NCBI RefSeq assembly: GCF_021129215.1
Contig: NZ_JAJOLP010000001.1
Coordinates: forward strand, 1,240,001 to 1,304,000
Reading direction: 5' to 3'
Length of the DNA: 64,000 nucleotides
Source of the DNA: Agromyces sp. S2-1-8
GTDB taxonomy: Bacteria > Actinomycetota > Actinomycetes > Actinomycetales > Microbacteriaceae
The notes below the pieces were generated by a model that ran no database searches, had not been told where the DNA came from, and saw only the letters and a program-made list of their open reading frames with translations. Every line of letters begins with the position of its first letter. The first letter of the stretch is position 1. The translations under genes were made by a program, and so were the position numbers. Positions 48,792 through 57,750 of the stretch are shown here, piece after piece.

Positions 48792-51458
48792 TCAGCCGCC
48801 GTCGGCGAGGTCGCGCAGTTGGGCGCGCCCCTCGACGCCGAGCTTCGCGTAGATGCGATGCGCGTGCGCCTCGACCGTGCGCGTCGAGAGCCCGAGGCGC
48901 ACGGCGATCTCGCGGTCCGAATGCCCGCCGGCGATCAGGGCCGCGATCTCGCCCTCGCGTTCGCTGAGATCGGGTCCGAGGCTCGCCCGGGCGACGGCGA
49001 TCGTGTGCAGCCGGCCCGTCGTCGACTCGATGCCCCGCACCCGGAGCCGCGAGGCGGCGGCCCGCCCGCCGCGACCGGCCGCGGCCCAGTGCACGGCGGC
49101 CTGGGCGGCCGCGTCGGTCGCGGTGATGAGGTCGCCGTCGGCCTCGAACGCCCGCGAGAGCTCGTCGAGCTCGGCCGCGTCGCCGCGATCCCACGCGTCG
49201 GCGTGCCGGGGCGCGAGCCGCGCGCGGGGTCCGTCGAGCCCGTCGGCGAGGTCGCTGACCCGGTCGCGGAGCCCGCGCGCCCCGTACCGCACCGCGTCGT
49301 GCAGGGCGCGGAGGGCCAGCGCCGGGGCATCCTGCTCGATCGCGAGGTCGGCCGCCGCCACCGCGCCGGCCGCGGCCTCGGCGGCCCGGCCGGCGGCGGC
49401 GTCGATCAGCGCCGCGACGCGCTCGAGCTGCGGCAGCCGGTAGCGGAACGCGGGCGACCACTCGGCCCGCGCCCGCTCGAGCGCCCGTCGCGCCCGGCGG
49501 AGGTCGCCGCCGAGGGCCTCGCCCTCGGCGAGGTCGACGAGGTTGAGCGGCGACCAGCCGGTGTGGTCGTGGCCGCCGATCGCAGCCTGCGCCGACGTGA
49601 GGGCGACGAGCCCCTCGGCGATGCGGCCGCTGCGCACGAGGGCGCGTCCGGTGAGGTTGAGCAGCCGGCTGTCGAAGGGCGGGGGTGCCTCGTGATCGTC
49701 GGCGAGCACCCGCTCGGCGAGGTCGGCGGCCTCGCCCATGCGCCCGGCGAGGTGCAGGGCGAGCAGGTGCGCGTCGAGCAGCACGGTGCGCAGCACCGCG
49801 GCGTCGTAGCCGCCGCGGGCCGCCGCATATCCCGGCTCGGCGACCGCCGCGACCTCGTCGCTGCGGCCCGCGCAGGCGAGCGCCGTGACCCGGGCGATCG
49901 TCGCGAACGCGATGGCCCGGCCGCTGTGCCCGGGATGCGCGAGCGCCGCGTCGGCGAGGTCGAGCGCGAGCGCCGGATGGGCCTGGAAGGCGTGCTCCCA
50001 TGCGAGCATCGCCGCGAGCTCGGCGCGGTCCCCGTCGTCGGTCGCCGCCGCTCGGGCCGCCTCCGTGCGCGCGATCGCGCCCTCGGGGTCGCCGAGGACG
50101 AAGAACCGGTTGCCGGAATCGACGATGAGCGCGTCGACGGGCGGCCGCTCGGCATCGAGGAGCGGCGCGAGCATCGCGGCGGCCGCCTCGCCGTGGCTGC
50201 GCAGCGACAGGGCGTAGGCGGCGAGCGTCGTCGCCGCGGGTGGTCCGCCGTGCTCGGCCGACGCCGTGGCGAGCCGCGCGGTGAGGTCGAGGTCGAGGCG
50301 CGCGAACGCGGTCGCCGCCGCTTCGAGGTGGAGCGCGGCGTCGCCGCCGTTCGAACCGTCGGCCTGGAGACTCAGCAGCGAGCGGGAGACGATGTCGAGG
50401 TCGACGCCCGTGTGCTCGACTGCGTCGAGGATGCGGCCGCGGAGCCGGCGCGCCCGGAGGGGGCCCATCGCGGCTCGGCGGGCCTCGGCGAAGAGCGGGT
50501 GCGCGGCGCGCAGCGTGATGAGGTGCCCCGGGTCGTCGATCGCCGCGACGATCACGCCGCGCGCCTCGAGCTCGTCGAGCAGGCGCACGTCGGCGCTCGG
50601 CACGGCCTCGATGATCGCCGCGAGGGGGAACGGCTCGAGCAGCGAGACGGCGTCGAGCACCTCGAGCCGGGTGTCGTCGAGCCCGATGAGCGTCTGCTCG
50701 ATGAGCGCGCCGAGTTCCGCGGGCAGCGGGCTCGCGGGGTCGGGCACGAAGGGGAGTGATGTCGCCGGTTCGTCGGCGTCGTCGGCGAGCCCGCCGGCAG
50801 CCTCGTCGTCGCCGCCGGCGGCGAGGGCGTCGCGCCAGTCCTGCGTGATGTGGGTGATGTACAACGGGTTGCCCTGGCTGCGCTCCCACAGCCGGTGCGC
50901 GGCGACGGCCTCGAGCGGCCGTTCGAGGATGGCCGACGCGAGCCGGCCCGTCGCGGCCTCGTCGAGCGGGTGCACCTCGATCCGTTCGACGAGGTCGTCC
51001 TTCCAGAGGTCGACGATCACGTCGGGCAGCGGCGCGGGCGTGCGGGCGGTGAGCACGAGACTCGTCTGCGGGCGACGGGCGAGGGTCTGCACGAGCAGCG
51101 CCGACATCGGATCGAGCGCGTGCACGTCGTCGACGAAGACGGCGGTCGGCCGGTCGCCGGGGCTGATCTCGGCGGCGAGCTGGGCGAGCAGTGCGAGGGT
51201 GTCGTCGCCTTCGCGCGTGTACGCGGCGAACGCTCCGAGCGGCTGGTGCTGCGCCGTGCGGCTCGCGGTCGCCCAGACCGCCCCGAGCCGGTGCCGGCGC
51301 ACGAGCCGGTACAGCTCGCGCGCGATCCGGGTCTTGCCGATGCCGGGCGCACCCACGAGCAGCGCCCCGCGACGCCGCTCCGACGCGGGCGATTCGACGA
51401 GCCGGCGCGCCACCCGCGAGAGCTCGTGATCCCGACCGACGATCGGCCATCCGTCCAC
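48792..51458 (-). CDS. Large LuxR-family ATP-binding regulator (LAL/MalT-like)
   Basis: 888 residues. N-terminal AAA/STAND ATPase (about 1-270) with GRDHELSRVARRL, Walker A VGAPGIGKTRIA and Walker B TAVFVDDVHALDP; central helical repeat region (about 330-800) rich in Ala and Leu; C-terminal LuxR helix-turn-helix (about 825-885) with LSEREGEIAALIAGGHSDREIAVRLGLSTRTVEAH. Such regulators sense a small molecule through the repeats. GTG 51458 is used (GAGGAG about 12 bases upstream); no better start is seen. Target genes unknown. Confidence 0.88.
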   Translation of the reverse strand: MDGWPIVGRDHELSRVARRLVESPASERRRGALLVGAPGIGKTRIARELYRLVRRHRLGAVWATASRTAQHQPLGAFAAYTREGDDTLALLAQLAAEISPGDRPTAVFVDDVHALDPMSALLVQTLARRPQTSLVLTARTPAPLPDVIVDLWKDDLVERIEVHPLDEAATGRLASAILERPLEAVAAHRLWERSQGNPLYITHITQDWRDALAAGGDDEAAGGLADDADEPATSLPFVPDPASPLPAELGALIEQTLIGLDDTRLEVLDAVSLLEPFPLAAIIEAVPSADVRLLDELEARGVIVAAIDDPGHLITLRAAHPLFAEARRAAMGPLRARRLRGRILDAVEHTGVDLDIVSRSLLSLQADGSNGGDAALHLEAAATAFARLDLDLTARLATASAEHGGPPAATTLAAYALSLRSHGEAAAAMLAPLLDAERPPVDALIVDSGNRFFVLGDPEGAIARTEAARAAATDDGDRAELAAMLAWEHAFQAHPALALDLADAALAHPGHSGRAIAFATIARVTALACAGRSDEVAAVAEPGYAAARGGYDAAVLRTVLLDAHLLALHLAGRMGEAADLAERVLADDHEAPPPFDSRLLNLTGRALVRSGRIAEGLVALTSAQAAIGGHDHTGWSPLNLVDLAEGEALGGDLRRARRALERARAEWSPAFRYRLPQLERVAALIDAAAGRAAEAAAGAVAAADLAIEQDAPALALRALHDAVRYGARGLRDRVSDLADGLDGPRARLAPRHADAWDRGDAAELDELSRAFEADGDLITATDAAAQAAVHWAAAGRGGRAAASRLRVRGIESTTGRLHTIAVARASLGPDLSEREGEIAALIAGGHSDREIAVRLGLSTRTVEAHAHRIYAKLGVEGRAQLRDLADGG

Positions 51459-51527
51459 GGGTTCATCATGCTCCTCGGCCGGGGCGGGCGATAGGGGCGC
51501 GCCCCGGCCGCATGCGAGCATGGCTGC

Positions 51528-51863
51528 ATGGCATGGGTCTACCTGGCGCTCGCGATCGGCTTCGAGGTCGCGGCGACGAGCTTCATCGGCAAGACCGAGG
51601 GGTTCACGAAGCTCTGGTGGACGGTCGCCGTGCTCGCCGGCTACGGCGTCTCGTTCGCCATGCTCGCGCAGGCGGTGCGCGAGCTCGAGATCGGCGTCGT
51701 CTTCGCGATCTGGTCGGGCGTCGGCACGGCCGCGATCGTGGCGATCGGCGTGCTCTTCCTCGGCGAGAGCCTCACCGTGCCGAAGCTCCTCGGCATCGGG
51801 CTCATCATCGCGGGCGTCATCGTGCTCAACGTCTTCGCCGGGCAGTCGGCCGCGCACGGCTGA
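51528..51863 (+). CDS. Small multidrug resistance (SMR) transporter
   Basis: 111 residues, four membrane helices, EmrE/SugE/QacE family. The membrane Glu in IGFEVAATSFIG (about residue 13) is the proton/substrate site, and GYGVSFAMLAQAVRELEIGVVFAIWSGVGT is the family signature. Exports quaternary or guanidinium compounds in exchange for H+; a single copy suggests a dual-topology homodimer. Convergent with and ending one base from the FUSC gene. Confidence 0.92.
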   Translation: MAWVYLALAIGFEVAATSFIGKTEGFTKLWWTVAVLAGYGVSFAMLAQAVRELEIGVVFAIWSGVGTAAIVAIGVLFLGESLTVPKLLGIGLIIAGVIVLNVFAGQSAAHG

Positions 51864-51864
51864 G

Positions 51865-52911
51865 CTACTCCTCGAGCAGCTCGCCGCGGATGCGCCGCAG
51901 GTCCTCCATGAGCGACCCGATCAGGATCCAGTGGCCCGAGCGCGGCGGCGAGACCACGAGCGGCGCCGTGAGCGCGGGGATCGCCGACGTCATCGGCTCG
52001 GGGTCGACGTCGGCGAGGTGCACGGCGAGCCGTACGTCGTGCGCGGCGCGGCGCAGCTGCTCGGCGATCGCCTGCACCGTCGGCTCATCGGCGAGCGACG
52101 GGTCGTAGTGGTCGAACGTCGCCCGTGTCATGCCGATGACCTGCGTGACGATCGGACTCAACCGCTCGATGAGCGCCCGCATCTCGGCGAGGTCGGTGCG
52201 GTGCGCCGAGCGCCGCGGGTTGAAGGTCAGCGATTCCTCGCCCGCCGAGATCGATGCGTCCGCGGCATCCCGCATCGGTCGCATGAGACGGGCCTCGAGC
52301 ATCAGCTGCTGCAGCTGGGGTGCGGACTGCGGCGTCTCGAGGGCGTGCGCGAGGCGCTCGAGGGATGCCGCGAGCTCGCCCCCGAGCAGTGCGAGGTCGC
52401 GGCGGGCGGGGGCGACCGCGACCGGCGGCACGACGGCCGCGTTCACGACGATGCCGATCGCCGCGCCGATGAGCGTCTCGATCACCCGGTCGAGCGCGTA
52501 CTCGGGCGACGACGAGCCGAGCGCGAGCACGAGCATCGCGCTGATCGCGACCTGGTTGGAGGTGCCCGGCGTCATCTTGAGCGCCCACGCGACGAGCATC
52601 GCGACGACGATCGCGACGAGGATGATCCAGCTGTTCTGCCCGACGGTCAACGAGATCGCCGTCGCGATGAGCACGCCGAGGATGACGCCGACCGAACGCT
52701 CGACGGCCTTGCCGAACGACTGGTTCACGCTCGGCTGCACGACGAGCAGCGCCGCGATCGCGGCGAACACGGGGAGCTGCCCGGGGATGAGCCAGCCGGC
52801 GACGAGCCAGGCCGCGATCGTCGCGACCGACGCCTTCGCGACCTGCAGCAGGGGCGGGCGCTTCGAGGCGCGCAGCGTGGCGGTGATGCCCATGCGCTCC
52901 ATTCTCCCCAT
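51865..52911 (-). CDS. FUSC/aromatic-acid exporter family membrane protein
   Basis: 348 residues: six helices in the first about 170 residues (VAKASVATIAAWLVAGWLIPGQLPVFAAIAALLVVQPSVNQSFGKA...), then a cytosolic helical domain (about 180-348). This is the half-size FUSC/ArAE layout. GAGGAGG is six bases before ATG 52911, better than the two later in-frame ATGs. Transport direction and substrate are inferred from the family only. Confidence 0.85.
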   Translation of the reverse strand: MGRMERMGITATLRASKRPPLLQVAKASVATIAAWLVAGWLIPGQLPVFAAIAALLVVQPSVNQSFGKAVERSVGVILGVLIATAISLTVGQNSWIILVAIVVAMLVAWALKMTPGTSNQVAISAMLVLALGSSSPEYALDRVIETLIGAAIGIVVNAAVVPPVAVAPARRDLALLGGELAASLERLAHALETPQSAPQLQQLMLEARLMRPMRDAADASISAGEESLTFNPRRSAHRTDLAEMRALIERLSPIVTQVIGMTRATFDHYDPSLADEPTVQAIAEQLRRAAHDVRLAVHLADVDPEPMTSAIPALTAPLVVSPPRSGHWILIGSLMEDLRRIRGELLEE

Positions 52912-52959
52912 TGAGCGCCTCCTCGACCCGCGTGGTCGCCCGCGGGGGAGGTCCGTGCC

Positions 52960-53910
52960 ATGATCGGCGGTGTGGCCGACCGACTGATGCTCCTCGACAC
53001 CGCCTCCCTCTACTTCCGCGCCTTCTACGGAGTGCCCGACTCGATCAAGCGCGCCGACGGCACCCCGGTGAACGCGGTGCGGGGGCTCCTCGACATGATC
53101 GCCCGGCTCACCGTCGACTTCGAGGCGACCGAGCTCATCGCCTGCTGGGACGACGACTGGCGGCCGGGCTGGCGCGTCGCGCTCATCCCGACCTACAAGG
53201 CGCACCGGGTCGAGCGCGCGGTGCCGGGCGGCGTCGACGTGGAGGAGACCCCGCCCGGGCTCGTCAAGCAGATCCCGCTCATCCGCGAGGTGCTCGGGCT
53301 CATCGGCGTGCCGATCGTCGGCGCAGCCGAGCACGAGGCCGACGACGTGATCGGCACGCTCGCCACCGGCGCCGGGCGGCCCGTCGACATCGTGACGGGC
53401 GACCGCGACCTGTTCCAGCTCGTCGACGACGAGGCATCCGTTCGCGTGATCAACACGGCGCGCGGCATGTCGAAGCTCGAAATCGTCACCGACGCGGTCG
53501 TCGTCGGCAAGTACGGCGTGCTGCCCGAGCAGTATGCCGACTTCGCGACGCTGCGGGGCGACAACTCCGACGGCCTGCCGGGCGTCGCCGGCGTGGGCGA
53601 GAAGACCGCGGCGGGGCTCATCCAGCAGTTCGTCGACCTCGACGGCATCATCGAGGCCGCCGGGGACGCCTCGGCGAAGATGTCGGCCGGCGTGCGCACG
53701 AAGCTCGTCGCGGCCGCCGACTACCTCGCCGTCGCGCCGAAGGTCGTCGAGGTCGTGCGCGACCTCGACCTGCCCGAGGTCGACGCGCACCTGCGGCCGG
53801 TCGCGGGCGACCGTCGTGCAGCGCTCGAGCGCCTCGCCGACGAGTGGAACCTCGGCGGCTCGGTGCCGCGCGTGCTCGCGGCGCTCGACTCCGTCGGGTC
53901 GGTCGAGTAG
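52960..53910 (+). CDS. 5'-3' exonuclease (PIN/FEN-like, Pol I N-domain type)
   Basis: 316 residues. PIN-like nuclease with acidic sites LLDTASLYFRAFYG, EADDVIGTLA, IVTGDRDLFQLVDD and GDNSDGLPGVAGVGEKTAAGLI (helix-hairpin-helix DNA-binding), as in the 5' nuclease domain of DNA polymerase I but free-standing. Probably removes RNA primers or flaps. GGGGAGG lies before ATG 52960. The stop is contributed by a dispersed repeat (C-terminus GSVE then TAG). Confidence 0.93.
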   Translation: MIGGVADRLMLLDTASLYFRAFYGVPDSIKRADGTPVNAVRGLLDMIARLTVDFEATELIACWDDDWRPGWRVALIPTYKAHRVERAVPGGVDVEETPPGLVKQIPLIREVLGLIGVPIVGAAEHEADDVIGTLATGAGRPVDIVTGDRDLFQLVDDEASVRVINTARGMSKLEIVTDAVVVGKYGVLPEQYADFATLRGDNSDGLPGVAGVGEKTAAGLIQQFVDLDGIIEAAGDASAKMSAGVRTKLVAAADYLAVAPKVVEVVRDLDLPEVDAHLRPVAGDRRAALERLADEWNLGGSVPRVLAALDSVGSVE

Positions 53911-53993
53911 CGCCAAGCGCGCATCGAGAACGCGGCCGCGGCCCTGGCCGACGGTGCGGCCTCGAAACCGGTCGCTCCGCTCCCTACGCGACC
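53901..53993. repeat. Inverted pair of dispersed repeats between convergent genes
   Basis: Forward copy GGTCGAGTAGCGCCAAGCGC... at 53901-53931 and a diverged reverse copy (GGCCTCGAAACCGG...CTACGCGACC) at 53958-53993. The exonuclease stop (53908-53910) and the stop of the opposing membrane-protein gene (53984-53986) both lie inside it. Confidence 0.7.
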
Positions 53994-54394
53994 GACGAGG
54001 CCTCGATCACCCCGACCGGCGCCCGCTCGGGCGCGAACCAGTACGGCGGAGCGGGCAGCTCGATGCCCGTCGAGGCGAGCCAGATCACGACGAACGCGTA
54101 GCAGGCGACGACGACGGCGAGTGCGCCGAGCGCGAAGGCCGCGCGCACCGTCCAGGAGGTGCGCACCCCTGCGCGCCGGTAGCGCGGCATCGCCATCGCG
54201 GCGACCCAGATCGCGGCGCACCCGAACCCCACGATCCACACCGTGCGCAGCGCATCGCCCTCGAGCGGGGCGAACAGCGCGATGACGAGCGCACCGGCGC
54301 CGAGGAGGAGGCCCGTCCAAGCGAAGAAGCGGGCGAGGCCGATGCCGCCGAGATCGTCGTCGCCGGTCCACCAGGGGCCGTTCGGGTCGGTCAT
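53984..54394 (-). CDS. Small membrane protein, unknown function
   Basis: 136 residues with about four helices (about 19-40, 48-68, 83-105 and a shorter one) and a tryptophan-rich start (PNGPWWTGDDD). No family recognised. TACGAT is six bases before ATG 54394 with no ribosome site, which supports the start and a leaderless mRNA. Its last codons (SSVA then TAG) lie in a dispersed repeat. Confidence 0.68.
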   Translation of the reverse strand: MTDPNGPWWTGDDDLGGIGLARFFAWTGLLLGAGALVIALFAPLEGDALRTVWIVGFGCAAIWVAAMAMPRYRRAGVRTSWTVRAAFALGALAVVVACYAFVVIWLASTGIELPAPPYWFAPERAPVGVIEASSVA

Positions 54395-54465
54395 GCTCCG
54401 ATCGTAGGGGCGCGCCGCCGCCGGTGTTGATGCGCGCGGCCGCCGATCCTGCGATGCTCGAGTCC

Positions 54466-55653
54466 GTGAGCCAGGAGCCGAACCCCACCGCCGACGCCGC
54501 CGCGATGCTGCCGGTCGACGGCACGGCCGGCACGCTCGCCGGCCGCGTCTTCGATCCCGCCGTCGGCGGGCCGAGCGTCGTGGCGATCCGCGAGGCGGGC
54601 GTCGTCGACGTCAGCATGCACTTCGCGACCATGCGCGCGCTCACCGAGCTGCCCGACCCGGCCGCCGCACTCGCCGCTGCCGACGGACCCGTGCTCGGCA
54701 CGCTCGCCGAGATCGTGGCGAACACGCCCGACGACGTGCGCGCCCCCGGCCGGCCGTGGCTGCTCTCGCCGATCGACCTGCACGTCGTGAAGGCGGCCGG
54801 CGTCACCTTCCCGGTGTCGATGATCGAGCGCATCATCGAGGAGCGCGCCCTGGGCGCAGCCGAGTCGGCGGCCGACGTGCGCGACGAGGTGCTCGCCGTC
54901 ATCGGCGGTACGCTCGACGACCTCGTGCCCGGTTCGCCCGAGGCGGCCGCCCTCAAGGAGCTGCTCATCGAGCAGGGCCTCTGGAGCCAGTACCTGGAGG
55001 TCGGCATCGGCCCCGACGCCGAGGTCTTCACGAAGGCACCGGTGCTCTCGACCGTCGGGTCGGGTGCCGACGTGGGCGTGCTGTCGACGTCGGCGTGGAG
55101 CAACCCCGAGCCCGAGCTCGTGCTCGTCGTCGCCTCCGATGGGCGCATCGTCGGGGCGACGCTCGGCAACGATGTGAACCTGCGCGACGTCGAGGGCCGC
55201 TCGGCGCTGCTCCTCGGCAAGGCGAAGGACAACAACGCCTCGGCCGCGGTCGGCCCGTTCATCCGGCTCTTCGACGACGGCTACGGCCTCGACGACGTGC
55301 GGCGCGCGGTCGTGACCCTCGAGGTCGACGGTGCCGACGGGTTCCGGCTCGAGGCGACGAGCCCGCTCGAGCGCATCAGTCGCGATCCCGCCGATCTCGT
55401 CGCACAGACGGTCGGCGCCCATCATCGGTACCCCGACGGGTTCGTGCTCTACCTCGGCACCCTGTTCGCGCCGATCCAGGATCGCGACGAGGCCGGGCAC
55501 GGGTTCACGCACCGGCTCGATGACGTCGTGACGATCCGCGAGCCCAGGCTCGGCGCCCTCATCAACAGGGTGCGCCACAGCGAGACGGTCGCGCCGTGGA
55601 CCTTCGGCATCGACGAGCTCTATCGCGGCCTCGCCCGGCGCGGACTGCTCTGA
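54466..55653 (+). CDS. Fumarylacetoacetate-hydrolase family protein
   Basis: 395 residues from GTG 54466; GTG 54424 and ATG 54430 are in-frame alternatives, and none has a clear ribosome site. C-terminal FAH fold with EVGIGPDAEVFTKAPVLSTVG, SAWSNPEPELVLVV (metal-binding Glu pair) and GATLGNDVNLRDVEGRSALLLGKAKDNN. This larger subgroup is linked to sugar-acid or keto-acid breakdown (2-keto-3-deoxy acid dehydratase or hydrolase type); the substrate is not fixed by context. Confidence 0.82.
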   Translation: MSQEPNPTADAAAMLPVDGTAGTLAGRVFDPAVGGPSVVAIREAGVVDVSMHFATMRALTELPDPAAALAAADGPVLGTLAEIVANTPDDVRAPGRPWLLSPIDLHVVKAAGVTFPVSMIERIIEERALGAAESAADVRDEVLAVIGGTLDDLVPGSPEAAALKELLIEQGLWSQYLEVGIGPDAEVFTKAPVLSTVGSGADVGVLSTSAWSNPEPELVLVVASDGRIVGATLGNDVNLRDVEGRSALLLGKAKDNNASAAVGPFIRLFDDGYGLDDVRRAVVTLEVDGADGFRLEATSPLERISRDPADLVAQTVGAHHRYPDGFVLYLGTLFAPIQDRDEAGHGFTHRLDDVVTIREPRLGALINRVRHSETVAPWTFGIDELYRGLARRGLL

Positions 55654-55678
55654 CCGTCGCGCGGGTCGGGATGCGGCA

Positions 55679-56647
55679 TCAGGCCCCGGACGCCTCGCCG
55701 CCGGTGCCCGCGCGGGCGGCGGTGCGGCGGGCGAGCAGTGCGCGGACGACGAGTCCGACCGCGGCGACCACGACGGCCACGACGATCGGCTTCACGACGA
55801 GGTCCGGGTCGGTCGCGGCCAGGCGGAACACACCCGCACCGTAGTCGAGCATCTCGCCGGGTACGCGCGCGAGCACCCGGCTGCCGAGTGCCGCCGACGC
55901 CGCGGTGATCAGGGCCGGCGCGAGCCACAGCAGGGCGAGGGCGGCGATCGCCGCGATGATCCGCCCGGCGGTGCGGACGCCCGCCCACGCGATCGCGAGG
56001 CCGATGAGCACGGACGGCACCCACTGCACCGCCGTCCAGAGCCACTCGGGTTCGCCGGCGAAGGCCGGGCCGCGCGGCGCCATGAGCAGGTGCAGCCATC
56101 CCGGCAGCAGGACCGCGGCGATCGCGATGCCGACCACCGCGCCGGCCTGCGGAGCCCGGCCGATGAGCCAGAGCACCGATGCGCCGATGCCGACGGCGAG
56201 CACCGCGACCGTCAGCACGCCGGCGAGGTAGACGGCCGACCAGGTGTCCTCGCGAAGGCCAGGGCCGACCGTCGCGGCGCTCTGCGCGACCGCGACGACG
56301 TCGACCAGCAGCACGCCGAAGAACAGCAGTGCGAACCCGCGTGCGGGTGTGCGAGCGCGGAGGATGCGCCCGGCGAGTCCGCCGGCCGCCGCCCCGACGA
56401 CGAGGAGCGAGGCGATCGTCGACAGGGAGTACTGGCTGAAGGGCAGCAGCACGAGCGGCATGTCATCCGGCAGGGTGTCGGTCGCCCAGAGATTCTGCAG
56501 CGGCAGTCGCATGCCGGTGAGCAGCCACGGCAGCAGTCCGAGCAGGGCCGCTCCCATGCCGACGAGGAGCAGTTGCCAGGGCCGCATCCGCCGGGCACCC
56601 GTCTCGAGGTCGTCGGACTCGGGCTGGATCGTTCGTGACTCGCTCAT
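55679..56647 (-). CDS. Polytopic membrane protein, unknown function
   Basis: 322 residues from ATG 56647 (ACCGAGGTGCCG upstream; GTG 56653 possible). Polar N-terminus, then about eight or nine helices, few conserved polar residues, and an Arg/Ala-rich C-terminus. I recognise no family. Convergent with the FAH gene, ending 25 bp from its stop. Confidence 0.7.
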   Translation of the reverse strand: MSESRTIQPESDDLETGARRMRPWQLLLVGMGAALLGLLPWLLTGMRLPLQNLWATDTLPDDMPLVLLPFSQYSLSTIASLLVVGAAAGGLAGRILRARTPARGFALLFFGVLLVDVVAVAQSAATVGPGLREDTWSAVYLAGVLTVAVLAVGIGASVLWLIGRAPQAGAVVGIAIAAVLLPGWLHLLMAPRGPAFAGEPEWLWTAVQWVPSVLIGLAIAWAGVRTAGRIIAAIAALALLWLAPALITAASAALGSRVLARVPGEMLDYGAGVFRLAATDPDLVVKPIVVAVVVAAVGLVVRALLARRTAARAGTGGEASGA

Positions 56648-56787
56648 CGGCACCTCGGTGATCGTTCGGATCGGCTGGAGCAGTGCAGGGTCCGTTCACC
56701 CTATGGCCCGATCGTCGCGGCGCGGACGACCGGGCGCAGCCCGTCGCGGGTTGGCATGAGGCTTGCGCTGCATGGCATTCTTGCCGC

Positions 56788-57741
56788 ATGACCCGTCGTC
56801 CTCACCGCGTCGCCGTGCTCGTGCTCGAGGGTGCGAAGCCGCTCGACGTCGGCATCCCCGCCCAGGTGTTCTCGACCCGCGCGAGCATGCCGTACGAGGT
56901 GCGGGTGTGCGGAGCCGCGCCGGGGCTCGTGACCGGCGGCGACGGACTCTCGTACCATGTGGCCGACGGCCTCGAGGCCCTCGAGTGGGCCGAGACCGTC
57001 TTCATCCCCGGCTACCGGCACCCCGATCGCGACGACCCGCCGGCCGCGGTCGTCGATGCGCTGCGCGCCGCCCATGGGCGCGGCGCCCGGCTCGCCGCGA
57101 TCTCGACGGGCGCGTTCGCGCTCGCCGCGACCGGGCTGCTCGACGGCCGCCGCGCGACGACGCACTGGCACTACACGCGGGCGCTCGCCACGAGGCATCC
57201 GCTCGTGAACGTCGATGCGAACGTGCTGTTCGTCGACGAGGGACAGGTGCTCACCTCAGCCGGTGCCGCGAGCGGACTCGACCTGTGCCTGCACCTCGTG
57301 CGGCGAGACCACGGCGTCGGCGTCGCGAACCACGCCGCCCGGCGGCTCGTCGCCGCCCCCTACCGGTCGGGCGGCCAGGCGCAGTACGTGCCGCGCAGCC
57401 TGCCGCCCGAGCTCGGCCCGGTGTTCGCGGCGACGCGCGAGTGGGCGCTGCGCCGGCTCGACGAACCGCTCGCGCTCGGCGACCTCGCCCGGCATGCGAA
57501 CGTGTCGCCGCGCACCTTCTCGCGCCGATTCGTCGAGGACACCGGCTACACGCCCATGCAGTGGGTGCTGCGCGCCCGGGTCGACATGGCGCGCGAACTG
57601 CTCGAGCGCAGCGACCTCGGCGTCGAGCAGATCGCGGCGCGTGCCGGTCTCGGCACCGGGGCGAACCTGCGCCTGCACTTCAAGCGCATCCTCGGTACCT
57701 CGCCGAGCGACTACCGGCAGACCTTCGCACGCGGCGAGTAG
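56788..57741 (+). CDS. GlxA-type transcriptional regulator (DJ-1/PfpI + AraC)
   Basis: 317 residues. N-terminal DJ-1/PfpI-like domain (about 5-175; the nucleophile-elbow region ISTGAFALAATGLLDG lacks the catalytic Cys seen in true PfpI enzymes) and a C-terminal AraC helix-turn-helix pair (about 215-315) with LGDLARHANVSPRTFSRRF and GVEQIAARAGLGTGANLRLHFKRILGTSPSDYR. Effector unknown. Start ATG 56788 has CATTCT six bases upstream, a weaker form of the leaderless promoter. Confidence 0.9.
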   Translation: MTRRPHRVAVLVLEGAKPLDVGIPAQVFSTRASMPYEVRVCGAAPGLVTGGDGLSYHVADGLEALEWAETVFIPGYRHPDRDDPPAAVVDALRAAHGRGARLAAISTGAFALAATGLLDGRRATTHWHYTRALATRHPLVNVDANVLFVDEGQVLTSAGAASGLDLCLHLVRRDHGVGVANHAARRLVAAPYRSGGQAQYVPRSLPPELGPVFAATREWALRRLDEPLALGDLARHANVSPRTFSRRFVEDTGYTPMQWVLRARVDMARELLERSDLGVEQIAARAGLGTGANLRLHFKRILGTSPSDYRQTFARGE

Positions 57742-57750
57742 CCGGGGCGG

